Origin: Oceanobacter antarcticus
GTDB taxonomy: Bacteria > Pseudomonadota > Gammaproteobacteria > Pseudomonadales > Oceanobacteraceae
DNA: 64,000 nt
NCBI RefSeq assembly: GCF_044962685.1
Contig: NZ_JBBKTX010000003.1
Span: forward strand, 185,693-249,692
Reading direction: 5' to 3'
In this document: positions 26,901 to 35,454 of the stretch, piece after piece
Layout of the letters: each line of letters opens with the position of its first letter
Position numbering within the stretch: the stretch's first letter is position 1
Program-made: the position numbers and the translations under genes
The notes under the pieces: model-generated
Database searches by the model: none
What the model was told of the DNA's origin: nothing
Seen by the model: the letters and a program-made list of their open reading frames with translations, nothing else

Positions 26901-27300
26901 TACCCGCCAGAAACTTTTCAAATTCTGGCCCCTGGGGTTCCAGTTCCAGATAGGGCTGCAGCTCTTTTTTGGTCTGCTTGTCGTATTCGAACGGAAATTC
27001 TTCCGCATCTTCTTCGAGGAAAAAGTCGAACGGGTTAACCACCGTCATATCGGCGATGACTTCAACTTCTACCGAAAACTTGCGGGTTTTTTCCGGGAAT
27101 ACCAAGCGTGCCAAGTAGTTGCCGTAAGCATCCTGCTGCCAGTTAACAAAGTGGTTTTCCGGCTGCACCTTGAGACTATAAGACTCAATTGGTGTACGAC
27201 AATGAGGGGCCGGACGCAGTCGAACCACATGGGGTGACAGCGCAACAGGCCGGTCGAAGTCGTAGTATGTGTTGTGCTGAATCGCAACACGGATAGTCAT
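23923..27300 (-). CDS. Transglutaminase-like domain plus DUF2126 protein
   Basis: A 1125-residue protein. It opens with a transglutaminase N-terminal region (MTIRVAIQHNTYYDFDRPVALSPHVVRLRPAPHCRT). A catalytic core follows with Cys in LGSCRDSAWL, His in DLHAWCEVY and Asp in GLDPTSG. From about residue 320 to the end is the large DUF2126 region, containing GGEPTFVSIDD, HTGTGGGNHITLGG and LGILEFRGFEMPPH. DUF2126 resembles glutamine-synthetase/amidoligase-type folds in published analyses, so the protein may both build and trim amide bonds. ATG 27300 is used; an upstream extension to 27360 is unsupported. It follows the stand-alone alpha-E gene. Confidence 0.88.
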   Translation of the reverse strand: MTIRVAIQHNTYYDFDRPVALSPHVVRLRPAPHCRTPIESYSLKVQPENHFVNWQQDAYGNYLARLVFPEKTRKFSVEVEVIADMTVVNPFDFFLEEDAEEFPFEYDKQTKKELQPYLELEPQGPEFEKFLAGISTKKRRTIDFLVDVNSQLEQLIEYTIRMEPGVQTPEETLEQALGSCRDSAWLMVQAVRHLGMAARFASGYLVQLTSDEKSLDGPSGPEADFTDLHAWCEVYLPGAGWVGLDPTSGLFAGEGHIPLACTPHPVSAAPINGYTDKCEVEFDFKNDVTRFHEDPRVTKPYTDAEWADVLSLGDKVDLLLVENDVRLTMGGEPTFVSIDDMEAAQWNTEALGAHKLSLAKTLLLKLRDRFAPEGMLHYGQGKWYPGEEVPRWALGVFWRTDNQPMWTRPELLARVDKDYGHTEKDAHQFATLLSEKLGLSDQYVQAAYEDGLHYLLEEQNLPVNLDSEIAAAKDELARRRLARVLDQGLSTPTGFVVPVEWDFYGQSWRSSVWELRRGRITLIPGDSPMGLRLPLQGLPWSEEVPLPQEADPFRTTEALQTREEIISSVATVAPEPIAEQSVSDEKSQKQRAEQDEQSETYWRNLVRTAMCIEARGGKIHIFLPPLPYLESYVALLTMIEETAAALDMPIIIEGYEPPRDWRMQKLLVTPDPGVIEVNIHPASNWRDMMHTMNELYQAARESRLGTEKFMLDGRHTGTGGGNHITLGGKTPADSPMLRRPDLLRSFVTYWQHHPSLSYLFSGAFIGPTSQAPRVDEGRDEGLYELEIAFQQMPEGESALPWLVDRIMRNLLIDVTGNTHRAEFCIDKLFAPGSSSGRLGILEFRGFEMPPHSRMGLVQALLIRALLIRFWKDPYKHDLVRWNTQLHDKFMLPHYVWQDIQEVAQDLQEHGLDFRAEWLLPFEEFRFPHYGRVELGDIKIELRWAIEPWHVLGEEVSSFGTSRYVDSSVERLQVKVYGMTNNRYVLACNGRRVPLASTGRHGEYVAGVRYKAWAPPSALHPTIGVQSPLVFDLIDTWNGRSVGGCSYHVSHPGGRSYDTFPVNSFEAESRRVNRFSTLDHSHGAYSARPDIDAIREFFPHTEPRPMAPPAEESPNDYPCTLDLRRK

Positions 27301-27403
27301 AACTGCTCCCGAAATAGGAAAACTCTGAATATCGTTACAGGTGCTGGTCGGCCTTGCCAAACCAGCACCTCATTTTCGTCCCTGTTGCCTGCTCGGTAAT
27401 TGG

Positions 27404-28339
27404 CTATTGATCCGAGAGGAACCAGGTTTTTTGTATCAGGCCATGAACATCGGCCAGTGATAATTGCAATTCATTCAGATCTTCACGGAAGGCAACACCA
27501 AATTCTTCGGCATCCAGGTCTGCTGCAATTTCATCACAAATCAATCGGGTGCGATTAATCACGTCTTCACCCGCTGGCAAACAAGCCGAGCTTGCCATGA
27601 TTTTATTCAGGCAAAATGAAACTGAGCGGGGAAATTGCTCATCGCCCAATAAAAAGGTCACCACAGGGGTTCCCTTGATGGACGAACGCATGGCGCGACG
27701 GAAGGGCTGATCGGCGTTGAGAGAACGCAACACATTACCCCAGATAATCTGACGACTGTTCACCGCGTATTCATCATCAGCCACCTGATGAATCGCCGCA
27801 ATCGCAGCATCGAGGTTACGGGAAGTCATGTCGGCCCGTTCCAGGTTTTGTCCCATCAGCAACATGTCCCAGCCTTCGTCGCGGGTCATATTGACATAGA
27901 GCAAACCGACAATTTGCTGACAGGATTTGATGATGCTTTCGAGGAACTCGTGGCGCATGCTGCGATTAATACCGAGTGACAGGTTCTCCTGCACAAACAT
28001 ACTCAGTTCATTCACCAGTTCCCAGGCATCGGCAGGGATCACATCCCGCGTGGTGCGGATGTTTTCACGAATCGCGCGCAGGGAGTTCACAACGGAGCAC
28101 GGATTGGTGTCATCACCCAGCAGAAACTTCACTACATTCCGTTCATCTCGAACGGAATAGCGACTGTTGTAATCTTCTTCAAGACTGTTGATGACAATCA
28201 GGTTGTACCAGCCCAGATTGACCCGCCGCGGCATGTCAAACAACAGCTTGTCATAAATGCTAAGCAATCGCGCTGTGCTTTCAACCCGCTCCAGATAGCG
28301 AGCGGACCAGTAAATACGTTCTGCAACTTTCGAGAGCAT
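27404..28339 (-). CDS. Alpha-E (DUF403) domain protein
   Basis: A 311-residue all-alpha protein beginning MLSKVAERIYWSARYLERVESTARLLSIYD, the typical alpha-E start. No catalytic motif is known; the domain is almost always partnered with circularly permuted ATP-grasp proteins and is thought to assist ligation. Its ATG shares one base with the upstream stop (TAATG), so it is translated with the ATP-grasp protein, presumably as a complex. The fusion at 21236-23776 carries the same two modules in one chain. Confidence 0.88.
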   Translation of the reverse strand: MLSKVAERIYWSARYLERVESTARLLSIYDKLLFDMPRRVNLGWYNLIVINSLEEDYNSRYSVRDERNVVKFLLGDDTNPCSVVNSLRAIRENIRTTRDVIPADAWELVNELSMFVQENLSLGINRSMRHEFLESIIKSCQQIVGLLYVNMTRDEGWDMLLMGQNLERADMTSRNLDAAIAAIHQVADDEYAVNSRQIIWGNVLRSLNADQPFRRAMRSSIKGTPVVTFLLGDEQFPRSVSFCLNKIMASSACLPAGEDVINRTRLICDEIAADLDAEEFGVAFREDLNELQLSLADVHGLIQKTWFLSDQ

Positions 28340-29799
28340 TATTCGATTCCTGTTCCTGTATCGACAATCCAGGTGTCCTTGCTGCCACCACCCTGGGAAG
28401 AGTTAACTACCAGAGAACCTTTTTTCATTGCCACCCGCGTCAAACCACCGGTCGTGACATAGCTGTCCCGCGACTGCAGTACAAACGGCCGTAAATCCAG
28501 ATGACGTGGTTCCACCTTGTTTTTACCCACCAGAGTCGGCGAGGTCGACAAGGCCAGCGTTGGCTGGGCAATGTAGTTACGCGGGTTGGCCTTGATCAGG
28601 TCAGCGAAGGTTTCACGCTCTTTTTTGGTTGAATGCGGGCCAATCAGCATGCCATAACCACCGGATTCGTTGGCAGGTTTAACCACCAGCTTGTCAAGGT
28701 TGGCCAGCACATATTCACGCTGTTTGTCGTCATAACACAAAAAGGTTTCCACATTCGGAATCAGTGGTTCTTCACCGAGATAATACTTGATGATGGCAGG
28801 GACAAAGGCATACACCACCTTGTCATCCGCCACACCAGCACCGGGGGCATTAGCCAAAGCCACATTACCAGCACGCCATGCACGCATCAGCCCTGGCACA
28901 CCCAGCGTGGAATCAGGGTGGAACACTTCCGGGTCGAGAAACAGATCATCAATACGGCGATAAACCACATCAACCCGCTCCAAACCAGCGATGGTTTTCA
29001 TATAGACGCAATCGTCTTCCGTCACCACCAGATCACTGCCTTCAACCAGCTCGGCACCCATACGCTGTGCCAGGAAAGCATGCTCAAAATACGCCGAGTT
29101 ATAAATTCCCGGCGTCAGCACCACCACCACCGGCTTGTCGACTTCGCGTGGAGATAACGCCGACAGGGTATCAAACAGGTGTTCAGGATAATCACCGACC
29201 GGGGCGATATTGACATTCTCAAAGACTTCTGGGATTACCCGTTTCATGATCGAACGGTTTTCCAGCATATACGATACGCCAGAGGGAACACGAAGGTTAT
29301 CTTCCAGCACATAAAACTGGCCATCACCGTCACGTACCAGATCAGTACCGCAGATATGTGCCCATACACCAAAACGAGGGCTGACACCTTCACATTCTTT
29401 GCGATAATTAGCTGACTGTTTAAGTATAAACCCCGGCACCACACCATCCTTGATAATTTTCTGGTCGTGGTACAGGTCATCAATAAAAAGGTTAAGCGCA
29501 CGCAAGCGCTGTTTCAGACCTGCCGCAGTGATATCCCATTGGCTTTTGGAAATTACCCTGGGGAGAATATCAAAGGGCCAGGCCCGATCGATATTTCCGC
29601 CTTCTGTATATACAGTAAATGAAACACCCATTTCCTTAATAGTCGATTCAGCCGCAACTTTACGCGAATTGACATCTTCATCCGAGAAAGATTCCAGATA
29701 TGAAATAAGTGCTTCAGCAGGTTCGCGCGCGCAGCCGGGTGCACTGAAAAGTTCGTCGTAGAACTCACCCGGTGCGTAATCCTTCCACTCGATAGACAT
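28339..29799 (-). CDS. Circularly permuted ATP-grasp type 2 protein
   Basis: A 486-residue stand-alone ligase. Its motifs parallel those in the fusion protein: NLFIDDLYHDQKIIKDGVVP, NRSIMKRVIPEVF, TPGIYNSAYFEHAFLA, RVDVVYRRIDDLFLDP, PGAGVADDK and VVKPANESGGYGM, the last with ATP-binding residues. GGAG precedes ATG 29799, with an unsupported extension to 29865. It is the first gene of the cluster. The product of these ligases in gammaproteobacteria is unknown; a modified peptide or an amidated small molecule is the family expectation. Confidence 0.88.
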   Translation of the reverse strand: MSIEWKDYAPGEFYDELFSAPGCAREPAEALISYLESFSDEDVNSRKVAAESTIKEMGVSFTVYTEGGNIDRAWPFDILPRVISKSQWDITAAGLKQRLRALNLFIDDLYHDQKIIKDGVVPGFILKQSANYRKECEGVSPRFGVWAHICGTDLVRDGDGQFYVLEDNLRVPSGVSYMLENRSIMKRVIPEVFENVNIAPVGDYPEHLFDTLSALSPREVDKPVVVVLTPGIYNSAYFEHAFLAQRMGAELVEGSDLVVTEDDCVYMKTIAGLERVDVVYRRIDDLFLDPEVFHPDSTLGVPGLMRAWRAGNVALANAPGAGVADDKVVYAFVPAIIKYYLGEEPLIPNVETFLCYDDKQREYVLANLDKLVVKPANESGGYGMLIGPHSTKKERETFADLIKANPRNYIAQPTLALSTSPTLVGKNKVEPRHLDLRPFVLQSRDSYVTTGGLTRVAMKKGSLVVNSSQGGGSKDTWIVDTGTGIE

Positions 29800-30397
29800 A
29801 CAGCTCCTGAAATTTGCCATCAGGTTAATGAGGAATTGACGCCAGACTGGCAAGCACTGGGTCACTCTGAAAGACTACAAAGTGCCCGAAGTAAACCACT
29901 CCCCATGCATGACTGCAAGCCGCCACAGCGGCCATTCTGGCGCAGAATGATAGGTATTGGTCATGAATCAGGCAGCCGCAATCAACCCTTGCTACAAAGG
30001 CACCAATGACGAACAGATCACACATCCAAGAAGCACCAAACCGGTGCATTACTGCACCCAACGGTCAAAAACCGAAATGTGAGGCGAAACCCGTGCAGCA
30101 AGGCACGACTTGAACGACGCTTTATGGTGAGCTTTGAATTTAGGTACCCTATTAAATGCAACCACCAGTACGCCAATCAGCAGATTCAATATCATAGCGA
30201 TGCAAGTCAGTAACAACCCGGAAGAATAATCAGACAAGAAGAAATACAGACAGGCAGGTATTATTTTTCAATCAACACAGCCCAAGTTTTTTTGTAACTG
30301 CTACATCAGCCTACCAGATCCTTTTAATACACATAGGATAGCCAGCATAACACCCCTGGGCGATATCAAAGCCTTTCATTCACAACAGATCCATTTT
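29800..30397. other. Intergenic stretch upstream of the ATP-grasp cluster
   Basis: About 600 bp. It should contain the minus-strand promoter of the ATP-grasp cluster. A minus-strand frame at 30049-30237 encodes a short hydrophobic segment (LLIGVLVVAF) but has only a TTG start without a clear SD, so it is not called as a gene. Confidence 0.45.
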
Positions 30398-30775
30398 TTA
30401 TAAAAACTCAACTCCATCGACCACGACTGCCAGCTCCAATGCATGCGCAAGATCAATAACAACCGAAACAATACTGGCATCTTTGTTATCCGATGCCGCA
30501 ATTTTCAGAAAATGGCGATCTATTGTTAATATATCCACCGGCCAATGCCGTAAATACGCCAGAGAGGAGTATCCGGTACCAAAATCATCAATTGCAACTT
30601 TTACTACGCCCAGATCTCTCCGTGTTGCGTAACTTGTTCAGGCTTTCCCCGACATCATCGATAAAGTGCCCTTCTGTCACACCCAGAACCAGCCATTCAG
30701 CAAGGAAATCAACAGACTGAAGCAGATTTCTGTATAGGGGACGCCAAGGTTCCTTCCGTGTTGAGCACAACAATC
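30398..30775 (-). pseudogene. Decayed EAL (c-di-GMP phosphodiesterase) gene
   Basis: The minus strand encodes a clear EAL-domain tail: VAIDDFGTGYSSLAYLRHW, then PVDILTIDRHFLKI and a degraded VVVDGVEFL ending at TAA 30398. Just upstream, in another frame, VTEGHFIDDVGESLNKLR is the preceding EAL segment (normally ITEG...DD). A frameshift near 30590-30605 separates them. No sensor, GGDEF or N-terminal half of the EAL domain was seen. So this is an inactive relic rather than a working enzyme. Confidence 0.8.
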
Positions 30776-30828
30776 CCGCTATCCATCAAATCAATAAATA
30801 TGCCAATACAAATACACTTCAGGCATAC

Positions 30829-31449
30829 TCAGAACGCCGCCAAACGCTTATTGATATGATCAAACAAGGTCACCAGCGCATCGGTCGGCTGGAAAAACAT
30901 CAGCTGGGCTTGGGAATTTTTTTCTACCACGGTGAAGCTGATGGTCAGAAACAAGATCAGGTTGTCCGTTTCATCAAGCAACCGACCACTGTCGCTGAAA
31001 TTGCCGTATTCACAGCGCGGTAATTCAGTATGGATTTGAATGCCCAGTAACTGGGCCAGCGCATAGATAACACCAGAAACAGCCACATTGGTCAGATCCA
31101 GCAGCATCTCTTCTTCGGTTACGGCGAACTCAATCCGTGTCTGCTCTTGCTCTCCCAGCAGCCCATTCAACAGATTCAGGCTTTCCCGCTCACTAAAAAA
31201 CAGTAGCGCCTCGCCGCAAATTTCCCCGCAAAAGCGCTGTTGCACAAAAATCGCCTTACCTTCTTGACGCAATTGCTCGGTAAAAGCCAGTGCCTCTTTT
31301 TTGGGCAACATATTGACTTCAGGCACGTGTAATTCGATGCGACTGTTTGATATTTCTGACAGTTCATCAATCACATGACCCAGCCCCAGGTTCAGTGATT
31401 CTGCCAAGACATCCAGACTGATAGTTCGAGCCTGCTCATCCAGGATCAT
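30829..31449 (-). CDS. CheC-like chemotaxis phosphatase family protein
   Basis: A 206-residue protein with two CheC/FliY-type repeats. The first (about 13-48) has AESLNLGLGHVIDELSEISNS followed by VPEV, retaining the E-x2-N pair that dephosphorylates CheY-P. The second (about 108-145) has LLDLTNVAVSGVIYALAQLLG, with Asp in place of the usual Glu, so one active site may be weak. It starts two bases after the stop of the CheY-like gene, so the pair probably forms a response-regulator/phosphatase module. No histidine kinase is nearby. Confidence 0.8.
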   Translation of the reverse strand: MILDEQARTISLDVLAESLNLGLGHVIDELSEISNSRIELHVPEVNMLPKKEALAFTEQLRQEGKAIFVQQRFCGEICGEALLFFSERESLNLLNGLLGEQEQTRIEFAVTEEEMLLDLTNVAVSGVIYALAQLLGIQIHTELPRCEYGNFSDSGRLLDETDNLILFLTISFTVVEKNSQAQLMFFQPTDALVTLFDHINKRLAAF

Positions 31450-31451
31450 GA

Positions 31452-31838
31452 TCAGCTCCGACCAAAGAAAGTACGCAAACGCTCTACAAACAGCCCGATA
31501 TCCTCTGGACTGATTGCCTTGCTGACATACTGCACGCCCAGCGCATTGGCTTCTTCTATCAAGTTGGATGATCGATTGCCGGTCACCAGAGCAATTTTGC
31601 TGGCATCCACTCCAACCGCCATGAGTTGCTTGCTGGTTGCGACACCATCCGACGGTGCCATATTGACGTCGAGCAGATACCAGTCAAAATCATAACCGGT
31701 GCTTTCAGCGGTTATGATGGCAGCTTCACCGGAACCGGCCTCGTGAAATTCTGCATCTGGGAATATGCGACGAATGACATCCTTCATGATCATGCGAGCA
31801 TATAGACTGTCGTCCGCGACAAGGCACTTGGGAGCCAT
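31452..31838 (-). CDS. CheY-like single-domain response regulator
   Basis: A 128-residue receiver domain. Acidic residues in LVADDSLYARM, the phospho-acceptor Asp in WYLLDVNMAPSDG, Thr in LVTGN and Lys in VSKAIS give the complete receiver active site. There is no output domain. ATG 31838 is used (TTG 31844 is an alternative). It lies 75 bp after the V-ATPase A gene on the same strand and just before the CheC-like gene. It could regulate motility, adhesion or, speculatively, the ATPase. Confidence 0.87.
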   Translation of the reverse strand: MAPKCLVADDSLYARMIMKDVIRRIFPDAEFHEAGSGEAAIITAESTGYDFDWYLLDVNMAPSDGVATSKQLMAVGVDASKIALVTGNRSSNLIEEANALGVQYVSKAISPEDIGLFVERLRTFFGRS

Positions 31839-31913
31839 AATCAATACCTGTTCTGGTTACTTCATCGCTTAAATCTAGTCCATAACAGGGGTTAAGCAAG
31901 CAACGCGGTATTG

Positions 31914-33830
31914 TCAGGGCGGACTCAACATCACCCCGATCGCTTCCAGTAGACGGTTGTATTCACCGGAACCATCCACCGCGTAATTGAGGTTTTTAAA
32001 CAGGCCTGTCAGACGGGTGTAGAAGGTTCGGACAGCGGCTTTCCTGTGCGAGTCAGAGTCGGCAACAAACACTGGTTTATGCCGAACAACCATTTCCATC
32101 AATTCAAACAGCCGTTGCTGACGATCCATTGGAACGGAGACATCCACTTCGTCAAAAGCATCCTGCTGCAGATACACCATATCCAGCAACAGCGCTTTTT
32201 GCTGGATAATAAAGTCGTCCAGTGTAATGCCTTCTTCGCCAGTCACCTGCATCATACGGCTGACTTCATCGCCCCGCACCAGCAGCTGCAACAAGGACTC
32301 AACCCGATGAGTCCAGCCTGGGGATAAATGACGATCAAACCAGGGCTGTAATTGCTTCAGATAACGGGACCAGGAAATCAGCGGGTCGACCGCCGGATAA
32401 AAACGCCGATAGGCCCGATCGGCGGATAGCCCCAGAAACGTTTTTACGGTGCCCAACGTCGATTGGGTCACTGGTTCCTCAAAATTACCTCCGGCAGGAG
32501 AGACAGTGCCAACCATGGTAAAGGTACCTTCAACACCGTTGGAGCGGCGGATCACCCCTGCCCGTTCGTACACATTACGGATCGAGGAGTCCAGATAGGC
32601 CGGAAACGCTTCTTCGCCCGGTATTTCTTCCAATCGGCCCGAGGTTTCCCGCATCGCCTGGGCCCAACGAGACGTCGAATCGGCAATCAGTAAGACGTCA
32701 TACCCCATACTCTGGTAATACTCCGCCAGCGTAATGCCCATATAGATAGATGCTTCCCGTGCAGCGACCGGCATAGATGACGTATTACAGAGGATAATGG
32801 TTCGATCCATCAGACTGCCACCGGTCTTGGGATCCGTCATACCGGGAAATTCCTGAATCGTCTCCACCACCTCACCAGCGCGTTCACCACAGGCGACAAC
32901 GATCACGATATCGACATCCGAATAACGCGAAATCAGCCCCTGCAGTACGGTTTTACCGGCACCAAATGGCCCAGGAATACAGCCAGTACCGCCCTTGGCC
33001 AAAGGAAAAAAGGTATCCACCAGCCGGATTGTGGTGGACAGCGGCTGACTGGGGTAAACACGTTCCGCTTCACCCAGCGCCATCAGCCGACGTGAAATTG
33101 GCATACGTATTGGCCAGCGCTGGCTGAGTGTCAGATGACGACTGCGGTGAACGTCGGCAACGCCGCTGTCCGACAGTGGCGTCAACCGGGCGACCGGATC
33201 GGCAACGGTAAAACTGCCCTCCAGAATCCAATCCAGCTGCCATTCTCCTGGCCAGTCAAACGGCACCATGATCTTGTGTTCAAAACGACCTTCTGCGACC
33301 GCCCCGGTCACGTCTCCTGCCCGCAGCTTTTGACCTTCTTTGATGGCGGGTTTGAATGACCAGCGGCGTTGCTGATCGAGGCCACGCACATCCACCCCAC
33401 GCGGCAGGAACGTGCCATAACTGGCCGCCAGCTGTTCCAGTGGATTTTGTAATCCATCGTAAACCATGCCGAGCAGACCCGGTCCCAACTCTGCCGATAA
33501 CAGCTCGCCGGTTTGTAATACCGAGTCGCCCACCCCGACACCACGGGTGCTTTCGTAGACCTGAGCATCAGCCCGCCGACCGTGTATTCTCAGGATTTCG
33601 GCTTTCAGGTACTCCTGCCGTCCATCAGATGCCGTACGGCCTGGCAAGATAAAAACCACCTCGTTTTTGGACAGCGGACGGTATTCCCCCGCAGCCAGTT
33701 CGATACTTTCGATGGTGACCAGGTCATCCTGTACTGCGACAATACGCGCCGTTGGCAGCTGGCGGGAATCGCTCATCCCTGCTGCTGTTACTGCTGTTGT
33801 CGTCTCTGTTGTCGCCGAAGTCATCATCAT
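31914..33830 (-). CDS. ntpA: V/A-type ATPase subunit A (catalytic)
   Basis: A 638-residue catalytic subunit, usual length for A-type ATPases with the non-homologous region insert. The P-loop is GPFGAGKT, inside IPGPFGAGKTVLQG; further motifs are GERAGEVVE, LIADSTSRWAQAMRE and EEAFPAYL. The N-terminus has an extra Thr/Ala-rich stretch (about 18 residues) before MSDSRQLPTARIV, so translation might start at that internal Met. ATG 33830 overlaps the DUF2764 stop by 4 bp (ATGA). It is the last subunit gene of the operon. Confidence 0.94.
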   Translation of the reverse strand: MMMTSATTETTTAVTAAGMSDSRQLPTARIVAVQDDLVTIESIELAAGEYRPLSKNEVVFILPGRTASDGRQEYLKAEILRIHGRRADAQVYESTRGVGVGDSVLQTGELLSAELGPGLLGMVYDGLQNPLEQLAASYGTFLPRGVDVRGLDQQRRWSFKPAIKEGQKLRAGDVTGAVAEGRFEHKIMVPFDWPGEWQLDWILEGSFTVADPVARLTPLSDSGVADVHRSRHLTLSQRWPIRMPISRRLMALGEAERVYPSQPLSTTIRLVDTFFPLAKGGTGCIPGPFGAGKTVLQGLISRYSDVDIVIVVACGERAGEVVETIQEFPGMTDPKTGGSLMDRTIILCNTSSMPVAAREASIYMGITLAEYYQSMGYDVLLIADSTSRWAQAMRETSGRLEEIPGEEAFPAYLDSSIRNVYERAGVIRRSNGVEGTFTMVGTVSPAGGNFEEPVTQSTLGTVKTFLGLSADRAYRRFYPAVDPLISWSRYLKQLQPWFDRHLSPGWTHRVESLLQLLVRGDEVSRMMQVTGEEGITLDDFIIQQKALLLDMVYLQQDAFDEVDVSVPMDRQQRLFELMEMVVRHKPVFVADSDSHRKAAVRTFYTRLTGLFKNLNYAVDGSGEYNRLLEAIGVMLSPP

Positions 33831-34603
33831 TCTCTCTTGGCTGCAGCCGAGGTTTTGGCAAATGTATTTTCAGCGTCCCGATCCGGGTTACTGTCATCAT
33901 CCTGAACCACAGCCGTCATATCCACCGTAACCCAGTTTTTAAAGCGCACCACCGCATTGTCGGCGTCATACCCAATCCGACGGTTCAGCATGTCCCATTT
34001 GAGCACGTATACCACCACGGCAATCAGGCTGTTATCTCCGAGCAGGTGACTACGTCCCATCCAGGCCCAGTTGTACTGCAGCAGCATCTGTTCCAGCTCC
34101 CAGGGTTGGTGCAAGCGGATAAACTGGAGCGCCTGTGACAGCCAGGGCTGAGCCACTTCCAGACGAAACGTTGGTTCATGCCAGTTACGCTCAATGATCT
34201 GGCGATAACGGCTGACCGTCCACTCCCCTCCAGGAGACGGACTGTCGGCCTGTTGATATTCTCGCCGCCACAACGCCGCCACCAGAGTTCTAACATCCAG
34301 CCGCCGCTGAATCAGAGTCAGCAGTGCTGAGGTTTCGGCGGCGGGTCGAATAGCGTCATCGCGCAAGGCACCCAGCAGTTGTCGCTGACGCCCAACCAGC
34401 TGGCGGTTATCGGTGTTGATGGGTAGCTCTCGCCACTGCAGTGAGGACTCGATTCGCGCCAGCAAGTCGGCATCTTGCGGACTTAACAGCCGCAACCGGC
34501 GCTCCAGCTTTAACCGGGAAAGCGGCGTTTGATGACGACTACCCCAGCGCCCATGGGCAGGCAAACTCGACATCAACAGGGTGTAACGATCACGCCAGTC
34601 CAT
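33827..34603 (-). CDS. DUF2764-like V-type ATPase accessory/stalk protein
   Basis: A 258-residue soluble protein. The start YTLLMSSLPAHG followed by PLSRLKLERRLRLLSPQDADLL resembles DUF2764 proteins, which lie between subunits E and A in bacterial V-ATPase operons such as those of spirochaetes and Bacteroidetes. It may replace the missing subunit C/central-stalk adaptor, since no C or F gene is seen. Highly Arg/Leu/Gln-rich, no membrane segments. It overlaps ntpA by 4 bp. Family assignment rests on position and N-terminal pattern. Confidence 0.65.
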   Translation of the reverse strand: MDWRDRYTLLMSSLPAHGRWGSRHQTPLSRLKLERRLRLLSPQDADLLARIESSLQWRELPINTDNRQLVGRQRQLLGALRDDAIRPAAETSALLTLIQRRLDVRTLVAALWRREYQQADSPSPGGEWTVSRYRQIIERNWHEPTFRLEVAQPWLSQALQFIRLHQPWELEQMLLQYNWAWMGRSHLLGDNSLIAVVVYVLKWDMLNRRIGYDADNAVVRFKNWVTVDMTAVVQDDDSNPDRDAENTFAKTSAAAKRE

Positions 34604-34706
34604 TCAAACCCCTAACCGGTTGTTGAAAATCTATCGCGGTGACGATTACAACGCTTAAATCGTCGTTCAATGGCCTGTAAATTCAATGGCCTGTAAAAGC
34701 AGCCAG

Positions 34707-35396
34707 CTAACGAATAATACCGTCAAGAATGGCGCGAAATCTGGGCTGCAAATACCCCAGCAGCAACCCGGCAATGGCCCGATCACTGAGATCCACTTCA
34801 ACCTGCTGACCACGCAGCACCAGTTTGATACCATTGTGGTCATCGGATCGATTTGCCAGGGTCACGCCGTCACGCAACATATCGGCTTGTAACGCAAAAG
34901 CCAGATCGGCCAGCGGCCCCTGCATCGCCGACTCCGGCGCTCGCCGAATATCATCCAGAGCCAGAATATGCGGCGGCAACAACAACTCCAAGTCACCTTC
35001 CTGCGGTAGCTCAGCCTGTTCCAACAGGCGTCCGGCCGCAGCCTGAACCAGTTTTGCCAATAACTGTGGCTGATCAATTTGCTGCCGCACCAGCCGCGAC
35101 ACATCCGCAGAGAAGCGTTGTTCCAGCATGGATTTCATATCCAGCACCAGATCCCGAAACGCAATCTGCATAGCTTCCGCAGCCGCCTGCTGCTGCCGTT
35201 GGGCTTGCTGTTGCGCATCGGCAATCAACTGCTCCGCCTGCCGGGTAGCGTCAGCCAACAAGGCAGCCGCCTGTTGACGAGCATCGGCCAATATCGCCGC
35301 CGCTGCTGTCTCGCCCGCTTCAACACCGTCCTGGCGCAAGCGGTTAACCAGTTCGTCAATACCGGCGGAAACAACGTCGCTGCCTGATTGTTTCAT
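34707..35396 (-). CDS. ntpE: V/A-type ATPase subunit E (peripheral stalk)
   Basis: A 229-residue protein with an Ala/Gln-rich coiled-coil N-terminal half (about 25-90, repeats of AILADARQQAAALLADATRQ type) and a compact C-terminal domain, the organisation of subunit E. It links the catalytic head to subunit I. It is 58 bp after ntpK. Sequence conservation is low, so the call leans on architecture and operon position. Confidence 0.8.
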   Translation of the reverse strand: MKQSGSDVVSAGIDELVNRLRQDGVEAGETAAAAILADARQQAAALLADATRQAEQLIADAQQQAQRQQQAAAEAMQIAFRDLVLDMKSMLEQRFSADVSRLVRQQIDQPQLLAKLVQAAAGRLLEQAELPQEGDLELLLPPHILALDDIRRAPESAMQGPLADLAFALQADMLRDGVTLANRSDDHNGIKLVLRGQQVEVDLSDRAIAGLLLGYLQPRFRAILDGIIR

Positions 35397-35454
35397 CGAC
35401 CTTTATCCTCCTGCGCTGACCCGATCAATCGTCGGGCAAACGTCGATAACTCTG

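Noticed and set aside
26425..27237. Plus-strand open frame of 270 codons
   Set aside because: Antisense to the transglutaminase domain with its complete catalytic triad; no family resemblance.
30049..30237. Short hydrophobic minus-strand frame
   Set aside because: Only a TTG start, no SD and no recognised family.
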